Positions 32,672-41,594 of a DNA stretch of 64,000 bases are shown in pieces. The notes under the pieces are model-generated. The model saw only the letters and a program-made list of their open reading frames with translations. It was not told the origin of the DNA and ran no database searches. The DNA comes from Pseudo-nitzschia pungens (taxonomy: Eukaryota; Bacillariophyta; Bacillariophyceae; Bacillariales; Bacillariaceae). The DNA is taken from assembly GCA_037355855.1 (NCBI GenBank), contig CM074762.1:4898001-4962000 (forward strand), written 5' to 3'. The translations under genes and the position numbers were made by a program. Position 1 is the first letter of the stretch, and every line of letters begins with the position of its first letter.

Positions 32672-32693
32672 GTCTAAAATCAGTTATCAGACG
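32672..32693 (-). repeat. Right terminal inverted repeat of Y
   Basis: Complement of the left end with two mismatches in 22 bases. Its TGA serves as a false stop for the interrupted gene C of Z. Confidence 0.8.
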
Positions 32694-34276
32694 TCATCGT
32701 TCATCCGCATGGCGTGGCACTGGTGGTCGTAGAAGAGAACAAACTGTTCGTCTGACCAATCCGAAAATAAATCTCTTTTTTCCTTTAGGATTTTTTTTTT
32801 TTTAATAGCAGCAGGGGAGAGTCGGATACGACCAAAATGCCGAAGCTGGTATTCTGAACAACTGTGGGTGTAGTAAAGTCCATTCCTTTCTTTGCAGGAG
32901 TTGTTAATGAACCATTTGCCAGCTTTGATTAATTCCTTCCCAATCAATTCTCTTTTCGCGTCAAACCCTGGACCAATCAGAAATGTCATTAATGGACCAC
33001 CTGTTCGCTTATACCCATTTGCGTTGTGTTTTGAATCACTTGGTACTGGGATGACTTCATCAAATGCCGCCGTGAAGTGAATGCAAGAGGGAAATGTCTC
33101 GTATTGTGACTCGTCTTCGAAGGTGCTGCATAACTGTGCTATTTTCGTGTGCCTCGCGAGAAGTTCAACCTTTCGAAGAACGGCGTCGTCCTTAAAGTTT
33201 GGGATGCTCTCGGCCCTTGTAGACTGTGTTCGCTTCAATCTCTTTTTCTTCTGGTCTTCGGGGTCATCGTTATCTTTGCTTTCATCATCAGTTTGAGGCG
33301 CAAATTCACTATCGGCGTCATCGTCGTCATTGTCAGAATGATTATTTTGCTTTTGTTCTTCTTCACCGGAGTCGACGGGATCGAAATGACTATTTTGCTT
33401 ATGATCTTCTTCACCGGAAGCGACGGCATTTTCTTCATTAACTTTTTTCGAATATAAATGGAAATAAGCATCGAGCAATTGAGAATTGGCAATCCCGGAT
33501 GCCCAAGATAATTTGGGGTCTGAAGGAGAATCTTCTTGGACTGAAACTTCTTGTTCATCGGAAGTTACTTCTTCGTTGGCACCGTCTTCGGCGTTGGAAC
33601 CGACTTCTTCGTTGGAACCGTCTTCTTCGTTGGAACTGACTTCTTCGTTGGAACTGACTTCTTCGTTGGAACTGACTTCTTCGTTGGAACTGACTTCTTT
33701 GTTGGAATCTCCTTCGTCTTCGTTGGAACCGTCTTCTGCGTTGTAACCTTCATCTTCGTTGGAACCTTCATCTTCGACGGCATATTGATCTTCTTCGTTG
33801 GAACCTTCTTCTTCGTTGGAACCTTCATCTTCTTTGGAATCTCCTTCGTCTTCGTTGGAACCGTCTTCTGCGTTGTAACCTTCGTCTTCGTTGGAACCTT
33901 CATCTTCGACGGCATATTGATCTTCTTCGTTGGGGTTGGGGTTGTTGCATTCCATGTTTCGAATCTTCGTCTTCGGAGGAGCATCGTCGGCTTCGGAAGA
34001 ATCTTCGGATTCGACGGAATCATCTTCTCCTGCTGCTACTTTCCGACATTCATCCCAAAATTTATCAAGAATAGACAAGCGAAGGTTCCGTTCTTCGCGA
34101 GTGGGAGGAGAAGGAGAAGGAGATCTGCTACGCGGCGGTGAAGGAGATCTGCTACGCGGCGGTGAAGGGGATCTGCTACGCGGCGGTGAAGGGGATCTGT
34201 TACTCGGAGGTGAGTTTGTGCGTCGAGAGGGACCGGAGGACTTTCTTGCTGTTTGTTTCCTGTGACGTTTCACCAT
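32694..34276 (-). pseudogene. Gene C of element Z, N-terminal and core piece
   Basis: 527 codons from MVKRHRKQ, homologous to the MARHKKKK start of the Y copy, although the ORF is open to 34351. An N-terminal RS-like block of SPSPPRSR units is encoded by a 24-bp tandem repeat (34085-34205). Then comes a long acidic tract of SNEE(D/V)-type units, encoded by repeats at 33550-33960. The core follows: STFEDESQYE, MTFLIGPGFDA, LIKAGKWFINNS. It is cut at 32694 by Y. Together with 16570-16728 and 10518-10607 it would make a protein of about 609 aa, longer than the Y copy because of the expanded acidic tract. Confidence 0.85.
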
Positions 34277-35099
34277 GGTGGGACCTAGAAATTTATGATG
34301 AACGAAATTTATGATGAAAAACTGGGTTTTGATTGATGGAAAGTGGGACACTTGAAGGTGTACGAGATTTGGTTTATTTTATTTTATTTTATTTTTTGAT
34401 CGTGGAGTATTTGTGAACAGAAACCAAAAAATAATGATACCGTGGGTACCTTAGTCGTAATTGGTGGGACTCGGACCGAAATGGTGAAACCGAATTGGTC
34501 GGAGTGTGGAACGTTTATAAACGTCGGAGTGTGGAACGTTTACGTCGGAGTGTGGAATGTTTATAAAAACGTCGAAATGTTGAAGAGTAAGACGAGTTGA
34601 GCAGTGGAGAATAACGAGTTGAGAAATGGAGAGTGACAACTTGAACAATGGAGAGAGACGAGTTAGTACTGTAGAGTAGCGGAGCGTAAAGAGATCGCAA
34701 AATCCAGGTAGAGCACTGCTGGTAGAAATTGTACTGGAAAATATAATTTTTGATTGGTTAATTCAGTGGAGTAACATAAAGTACGATGGACGATGGCTTA
34801 AACGTTGCGTAGCGGTTTTAAAAAGGATCGGCCGTGACATTTCCGATCTGCCGTGACATTTCCAATCGGCTGTGACAATTCCACGTTATGTGGAATTCGG
34901 CGTGGAAACATTTCTCGTTTAGTGAAGTTGATTAAATGTTGTGATCGTGAAACCAAAGAATTTACGCTGAGAAACTTGTAGAGTGAATTGATGCTGAGAA
35001 ACATGTCAAGTATTTCGAATGGTGTGTTCAATTGTTATGAATTCATTAATTCCAGTTTGAAAAGTTTCAACGAATAATTTTTTAACACAAACAGACATT
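34277..35099. other. Divergent spacer between C and E of element Z
   Basis: No gene. Holds the CCAAT/GTACAA box on the minus strand (34712-34765), repeats of GGAGTGTGGAACGTTTA (34500-34560) and of GACGAGTTGAGNANTGGAGA (34595-34680), and three copies of GCCGTGACATTTCC-type sequence (34829-34880). Confidence 0.6.
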
Positions 35100-35270
35100 A
35101 TGTCGGGAATGAAAGCTGTAGGCGAAGATGACATGAAGGTCGTATTCGTAAACAGACCATTGTCGACTTGGTGCGACACTCCATTTAGCTTTACTGTTGG
35201 AGAGAGAGGTTTCGGTTATTTCGATATTTTTATCGATCACTATGATTATTGCGCGAAAGAAGGAATTCCG
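35100..35270 (+). pseudogene. Gene E of element Z, truncated
   Basis: Starts MSGMKAVGEDDMKVVFVNRP and matches the first 55 or so residues of gene E of Y (18172-18780). It then runs into a tandem repeat of GACGAGTGGAGTAATGTAGA units and stops at 35300. The remaining two thirds are missing. Divergent from C, as expected from the order in Y. Confidence 0.75.
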
Positions 35271-35480
35271 ACGAATGGCGAGTGGAGTAATGTAGAGTGA
35301 CGAGTGGAGTAATGTAGAGTGACGAGTGGAGTAATGTAGAGTGACGAGTGGAGTAGTGTAGAGTGACGAGTGGAGTAATGTAGAGCGCTACGGCGGTACA
35401 GCGTTACAGCGCTACAGCGCTACAGCGCTACAGCGCTACAGCGCTACAGCGCTACAGGGTTACAGGGATACAGGGAGGGC
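35271..35480 (+). repeat. Two tandem repeats replacing the end of gene E
   Basis: About five 22-bp units of GACGAGTGGAGTAATGTAGAGT (35275-35385), then about nine GCGCTACA units (35395-35458). The second matches the GTAGCGCTG repeats next to gene E in Y. Confidence 0.85.
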
Positions 35481-35784
35481 GTGTACTACAATTGCTCACT
35501 TATCACTGCAGGGGCTGGGGTATCCGGTTATAGTAGTTATTGTACACGAATGACCATACCCCGAAGGTAGCGTAATAGGGTAGCATGGTATGATAGCATA
35601 GAAATTGACCATAACCACGAAATTTTGGTAGGTAAAAATTGACTTTTCGACGTTAAAAAAGGGCGAGGGTTGGAATTGAAAAAAAAAACGGGGTCCTAAA
35701 TAGTTTTACCAAAGAAAAATTAGAGGTACAGGGTCAAAAAGGTCTAAAAATGACCATTTTACCTCGAAAAACAGTTAACAGACG
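35481..35784 (+). repeat. Right arm and terminus of Z
   Basis: Contains a GGGGTATCCGGTTATAG / ATTGTACACGAATGACC stretch related to 17820-17870 in Y. Ends in CAGTTAACAGACG at 35772-35784. Confidence 0.7.
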
Positions 35785-35892
35785 TCTGATTCAGATTCAG
35801 ATTCGGATGAGGAATTGTATAACACCGATTTGGTACCTTCAGAATCAGATACAGAGGAAGAGGAGGTTTCAGAGTTTTGGCGGAACAACTGA
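35785..35892 (+). pseudogene. Gene B of element W, C-terminal remnant
   Basis: 36 codons, beginning with three Ser-Asp repeats and ending EEEEVSEF plus four further residues before a stop. Clear counterpart of the last 35 residues of gene B of Z (DSDSDSD to EEEEVSEF). Everything upstream is displaced by Z. Confidence 0.85.
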
Positions 35893-36683
35893 TTGAAATA
35901 GACTTTCGTTGATTACGATCAAGACAAGGAGGGACGACAAAACCAGGAGGGATGACGAAGACAATCGAAGCGAAGAGCAACGACCATTTCAACAAGCAAA
36001 TCGAAGAGCAACGACACTTTCAAGGACGACGACGAAGACAATCGAAGCGAAGAGCAACGACGAAATATGATGGGATCGCAACTGAAATATGATGGGATCG
36101 CAACTGAAATATGATGCGAGATCGCAACTCAAATATGATGTAGGAAGTAAATTTGTGTGGTGGTGGGAACGAGAAAAAATGAATTGAGAATAAAATTGTT
36201 ACTATAAATTCTAAAATTTATTTGAAAAATTGACTGGTTTTGCATCACAGTCATTCAAAATTTCTTAGGGGAGGGTCGCAATTCGTGTGAGGAGAGGGGT
36301 CGCGATTTCTGAAGTAGTCCATAATTTTTGTGAAGAATTTTTTGAATGTATGCTGGAATTTCTTGAGGGGTGTGCCGGGAAATAATTTGTGCCGTGTTCA
36401 AAAAAAAAGAATTAATTTTTTTGAAAAAGGAACGAGAAATTAGAATACCGTAGGGTTGATTAATTTGATTAAGTGACTGAAGAAAATATTTGAGTCTTAC
36501 AAAAAAATTTGGGTCTTGTTTGAATTTTTTTTTTCTTCTCGGAATTGAGGTAGTTATTTGGTCGCGATTGGGGTTACAAATTGGGAGAGGGCTATGAATG
36601 GAGCTACATCAAAATGAGGCAGGAATAAATCATGACCCCCCTAAATAAATTCTTGGGAGGGGTCGCGAACCAGTTTTCAGACG
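35785..36683. mobile_element. Element W, right arm only
   Basis: Begins within a gene B tail split by Z, continues through AGCGAAGAGCAACGAC and ATATGATGGGATCGCAACTG repeats, and then a terminal 550 bp homologous to the right arm of X, including GGGAGGGGTCGCGAACCAG. Ends CAGTTTTCAGACG at 36671-36683. The rest of W would lie left of Z, outside the window. X and W belong to the same subfamily by their termini. Confidence 0.75.
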
Positions 36684-37994
36684 ATACAACAACAACAGTC
36701 CAACAAGTAAATCTAAACTGTGTCAAAAACATTGATAGTCATATAATAGTGAATCATAGATAAATAAAAATAGTATTCATAATAGTAGTAACGCTTCAAG
36801 TATCATATAATTAGTAGTTAGTATAAGTGAGTACAATCACATGCTAGACAGAATGGTATGTAGTAGGAGATGAAACATGATGTCATAAATAGTAATGTAA
36901 AAAGTTCAAACAAAAAAATGTGTAAGAACTTCCACCAATCTAGACTAGTAAAAAGCAGTAACATATTCAGAATCCTTGTTAAAAATTGGGCTACATACAA
37001 TATTCATCCTTGTAAAAAATTGGGCTAGATACAATTTTCACATATTAATTTGTTACAATTTTTGATGGAGTTGTTATAGAGTGAAGTGTAATAGTTTTTG
37101 TTAGTACTACGTATTATGCAGCGAAAGTGGAAAAAAAAAATTGAGGTTGAGGGAAATTTTTCTTATTATTTTTTGAACCACACATGGAATATGGAGTGCC
37201 CTTTTTTTAACTAGTATTTGTACGACGAACACGGACGACGGACAGACGTCATGGCATACCCCTTCTTATATTATGACCCCTGCTATCGGTCACACCCCAA
37301 TACGGTAATACTTCTTGTCTTATCCTACGGCAGTAAGGTACTTTTAAAATGTACTGTACTCCACTACGAAGTCATTCAACGAAAAAATACGAAGTACCAG
37401 TACGTACGCTAAGTTAAGGTCTTATTCGTAAGGTTAAGTAAGTTATCTTACTTAAATACAGGCCGTGATACAACTCCACTAACCTTATCCCCCAGGTCCA
37501 ATACAGTACTCTTACGTAAGATTTATGGTCGACTGGTGTTCGATTGTAAATTCGTGGCATTTTCGTAACTTACCGGTAACCTTACCTCGTCAGAGCGTTG
37601 CAAGGAATTTGGAATCCGTAGTGGACGTGTGCGCAATCCGGACGATAAATCAATCGTAATCTACTGTAATACGAAGTAACCTTACAGTATTAATACTGGT
37701 AAGGTACTCGTAAGCTTTACTCGGAACCTTACTCGTAAAAAGACTAATTGACATATTCTCGCACGGTAAGGTTACAAGCCAGGTTCCGAGCATCACAGAT
37801 TCTCTCTCTCCGGCGCGAAAGACCTACAAGTGGGAGTACTCTTACTCGTAAATCTTGCTCCAACGAATTGCGTTGCGTTGCGTTGCGTTGCGTTGCGTAA
37901 CTAGGATCTTACTAACTCGTACTCGTCCCAAGAGGTCCGAACGATCGTACCGTACCCAACGCTGCACCGAACCGCAACTGGGGGTACGGTCGAA
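36684..37994. other. Host intergenic region right of the transposon nest
   Basis: AT-rich up to about 37200 with no gene. From 37270 on it is dense in GTAAGGTTA / TAACCTTAC-type words, including ACGAAGTAACCTTACAG at 37671. A short TGCGT repeat occurs at 37871-37897. The promoter of the next gene is presumably in the last 200 bases. Confidence 0.6.
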
Positions 37995-40741
37995 ATGTGT
38001 CTCGAGGACCACAACCACAACGCCAACCACAACGCCAACGGCGGTGGCGGCGGCGACGAAAGCGCGACGACGAACCGAGCACTCCCGCCGTGCCGGTCGA
38101 ACGAGCCAAACCCCGGTGCTACTGCTCGTGCTACTGCTACTGCTCGTGCTACTGTTCGCACCGCTGTGAAGAGGCATCGCCGCAGCGGATGCCGCTGGCA
38201 CCTTTTTGCGCGAGCATCCCTGTGGGTTTCGTTCCTCGCCGCCCTGTCCTTCCAGCTGATCACCATTCGGCGGTGGGACGCCGGAGCGATGCAATACCAG
38301 TCATTGTCTCGCGAATCATCGGAAGACACGTGGTTCTTGAAGGGGTTCTCGGCACCGGCCATTGCGACGACCAAGACGACGACCAAGACGACGACGAAAA
38401 AGGGCTTTGCGCCGGGAACCGATCGCTCGAAGAAGCAAACCCACAAACTCGGCGGCGAGGATGGAATTGGAAATAGAATTGGAAATAGAATTGGAGTTGG
38501 AGTTGGAGTTGGAGTTGGATCCGAATCAAAATCAACGCCAAAATCAGAAGCAGAATTAGAATTAGAATTGGAATCCGAATTGGAATTGGAATCGAGACCC
38601 GATGCCACCAAGAACAAAGAGAACCAAGAAAAGGACAAGAAGGACAAGAAAGAGAATCGGGTGGCAGGGTCCGAAACGAAAGAAGAAAAACCAGCAGACG
38701 ATGATGCCCAGAAAGAAGCAGAGGAGTCCAACGAAAAACACGAGTTCGACGTTGACGAACAGAATGAGCAAGAGAATGACGAAGAAAAGGAAGAAGCGAG
38801 CACCGAACAGCAAGAAGATGAGGATGAATTGGATATGTATTACCGAGATCCGGGGGCTCCCGTTGCCGACTGGGATTATTACCCCGAGCGCAAACCCCGC
38901 AGGGATGCTTCCTGGTTCGAGTTCGACTCCGACTCCGAGTCGTCGTCCAAGAAGCCGGCGGTCCCCCCGAACAAAGCGAGGTGCGAACGGTTGATGCAAA
39001 CCATCGACACGTCACCTCCCCCGTTGCGACAACCCTCCGGCAGGGCGTGCGAGGGATACAACGGCGTCTTTCAGATCCATCACTTTGATCGCGGTGGAGC
39101 GAGTGGAACCGCCTTTTTCTTGTTCACCATCGGCATGCTCTCCTGGGCGGAACAACACAATTTTGTGCCGTGGATCCACATCGAGGACGGCTACACGGAA
39201 CCCATCTGGGATCCTTTGGTGTACACCAAGACCGCCGAGAGCAGCGAGAGCGGCCCCCGCACCTTTCGAATGATGACCGGAATGAAGATTGGATGGGCCC
39301 GCGACAAGCGAGACCCTCGCTCCCACATCTTCCCGGGCGCACCGTTTGTTCCGATGGTGGAGGAGGACAAGGATGCGGATGCGGATGCGGATTCGGATTC
39401 TTCCCACCGTTACGATCTCCGCCAAGAAACCTTTGTCGTTTCAGGGACGGGCGTCTGGGAACACTATTTCCTGCCGCCCAACGACTTTGTCCCCGGCGAC
39501 GCATCCTGCGAAAACCTGCCCCTGGTCAAAATGAACGACGACCACATCGTCCCCGGGATCCACGCCAACGCCCCGTACGCTCCCCGCGCCTGGCGGGTGA
39601 CCCAGCCTCCCTACCTGACCCGGAGCGAGCTGTCGTGGGACGAATGGTTCGGGCCGCAGCGGAAGCACGGTGCGAAAATGACCGAGCGGTACATTCGATT
39701 CACCCGGCCGATGGAAGACCGTGCGAGCTGCGCCTTTCCGGATCCGGAGTTCTCGCTCGGCATGGTGCGTAGCTGGCTGGCTAGCGTTCGTTCGTTCGTT
39801 CGTTCGTTCGTTCGTTCCTTTGTTGGTTGGTTGGTTGATTGATTGATTGATTGATTGGTTTGTTGATTATGGATTTGTGGTTTTTGGTTGGTTTTTTTTT
39901 TTCTATTCTGTGATGTGATCGCAATCGTCATGGTGATCCTTGTGTGACGGAACGAGTACACGGAATCGTTGCTTCGACGATTGTTTCGTTCGACCACCGG
40001 GAATCCATCGATGCGTGGACTCACTCACTCATTCACTCGCTCGCTCGCTCACTCACTCACTCATTCACACGCTCGTTCATTCTCTTGCACTCTTACACAC
40101 ACTGAATCGTGACAAAATACTGCTACCGCTACCACTACGACGACTACTGCGAATTCCTATTCTTCTGCTACTACTGCTACCACTACGGATTGTACTGTTG
40201 GCGGCGATCCATGCGCTCACAGCACATTCGTCACGGAGACAAACAAGACCGATTCATCATTCACACGGACGAGTTTCTGGAGTACGCGAAGGCATTTGTG
40301 GAAAACGGGGGAGGCGCCATTTACGTCGCCACCGATTCCGCAAAGGTCGTCGATACCATTCAGAACCAATGGCCCCGAGCCGTGGCCGATCGCGTCGTTC
40401 GGCAGTCTTCCGTCGAGGGACTCACGTCGAACACGACGGCCGCCTTTGACCTGGGGGTTTCGGCGCACAAGACGAACACCGAGGCCCTGACGGACATCCT
40501 CGCCCTGTCCAGGAGCACCTTTTTGGTGCACGGGCTGAGCGCCATGAGCGAGGCCGTCTTGTATCTCAATCCGGGGCTCGCAAAGCGGTCGATCAATCTG
40601 GAAGACGAGGACCACCGGAGGAGGTTCACCCCCGAGCACTTTGGGACCCTCGTCGCGTCGCGGAGGCGAAAAACGAGCGAAAAGCAAAAACGAAAGCAAA
40701 AACGAAAATCAAACCGAAAACCAAAACGAAAACAACGGTAA
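37995..40741 (+). CDS. Type II membrane glycosyltransferase, O-fucosyltransferase-like, two exons
   Basis: Exon 1 37995-39764 (590 codons), exon 2 40223-40741, giving 762 aa. A short cytosolic part is followed by one membrane segment (about residues 70-92, ASLWVSFLAALSFQLITI) and a long, very acidic and Glu/Lys-rich stem (about 100-330). The lumenal catalytic part starts near ACEGYNGVFQIHHF. The splice joins FSLGM to HIRHGDK, giving an HxRxxDK-type motif, the GDP-sugar-binding signature of fucosyltransferases of the GT23/POFUT group; AIYVATDS further on also fits. It ends in a basic Lys/Arg tail. Family placement is by motif only; acceptor unknown. A Golgi location is inferred. Confidence 0.75.
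39765..40222 (+). other. Intron of the glycosyltransferase gene
   Basis: 458 bp, donor GTGCGT, acceptor CTCACAG, phase 0. It contains tetranucleotide repeats GTTC (39787-39820), GATT (39836-39856) and CACT/GCTC (40020-40070). Confidence 0.75.
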
Positions 40742-41594
40742 TTACGTTTGAGAAAGCGATGAAGGAAGGAACGAACGAACGAACGAACGAACGAATAAAG
40801 GAATGAATGAATGCCACACGCGTTGTCATTCGGTGCGTGCGTGTACATGACGACGCATGCATTCCATTCGTTGGTACAACTACGGGGACGGACGGGGCCG
40901 GGCCAACCAATAGGACTACGGTACGGTGCTGCCTACCACCATCATCCAGGGATGACACAAGATTTGTTGGAAACGGCATCACAGTATTTGGTTACTGTGA
41001 GTCTTGTTTTTCTCTTTTGAAATTTATTACTTCGTACATTAATATTCTACTGTTATTATTATTATTATAATATATATATATATATATATTTTGATAATAA
41101 TAATAAGAACGCCATGTCTTGGAAAACGAGACATCGAGACGACGCGATAATGGACGGAGCGCAACGTTGGTGGCGAAAAAACACTCGAGGCAGCGAGATG
41201 AACGGAACGCAACGTTGATGACGAAAACGCTCGTCGAGAAACACGCAGGTGTTGCTGATATCGAATGAAATAATAACATTCACCACCGAACCATTCATCA
41301 CGGAGAAAGATTTTCTGCAAAACGCTGCCGAGATTTTTTGGTGTGCATTTCCCCATCCGACCAATACTGCTACTGACCGTACAACCGGTCCGCAATTCCA
41401 CACCGCACGTACCTGCATACTAGAGTATCTTTTTGACGGAGATGAAAAAAAAGGAAAAAAAAGATGCGTTCCCAAACTATGCGTTTATCTCTATTGCTAT
41501 TAGTAAAATTATTATCTACGGTAGCGGAATTTGGGGCTGTTCGAATGTTTCGCGGAACCAATGGTTCAATCATCGATTAACAAATCAAACACTC
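40742..41594. other. Convergent spacer
   Basis: No gene. A GAAC repeat (40768-40795), an AT dinucleotide run (41069-41090) and two copies of a 60-bp sequence with GAACGCAACGTTG (41157 and 41206). Confidence 0.6.

Larger units (their letters stand above)
16729..32693. mobile_element. Element Y, complete five-gene giant DNA transposon
   Basis: 15,965 bp bounded by imperfect inverted repeats of 22 bp with two mismatches (16729-16750 and 32672-32693, CGTCTRATAACTGATTTT). Gene order: E (-), B (-), C (+), A (+), D (+). The coding regions of A, B, C and E are open; D needs one clear intron and one further frame change. It interrupts gene C of Z, whose two parts read on in frame across it. No clear target duplication is seen if the outer CG is part of the repeat; if the repeat starts at TCT, both sides carry CG. 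The intact transposase and ends make it a candidate autonomous element. Confidence 0.85.
1..35784. mobile_element. Element Z, giant DNA transposon, left end outside window
   Basis: Z is inferred from gene order and one terminus. Left to right it carries D (599-817, -), A (1381-4594, -), B (8332-10425, +), C (34276 to 10518, -, interrupted twice) and E (35100-35270, +), each with a paralogue in element Y. Its right end is the terminal motif CAGTTAACAGACG at 35772-35784, which abuts the remains of another gene B. No matching left terminus was found, so Z probably starts before position 1, or its left end is lost near 599. Two later elements, X (10608-16569) and Y (16729-32693), lie inside its gene C. 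Only gene B is intact, so Z looks dead as an autonomous unit. Confidence 0.75.

Noticed and set aside
33551..34141. 196-codon plus-strand ORF rich in Val, Phe and Gly
   Set aside because: Antisense shadow of the acidic repeats of gene C of Z.
1..36683. Maverick/Polinton or a large DNA virus as the source of the multi-gene block
   Set aside because: No protein-primed DNA polymerase, retroviral-type integrase, packaging ATPase or capsid-like protein was recognised; the recombinase is a CACTA/Plavaka-like transposase.
37901..39015. Long minus-strand ORFs opposite the glycosyltransferase
   Set aside because: Antisense of its acidic stem; no domain, and the sense strand has a membrane segment and a catalytic motif.
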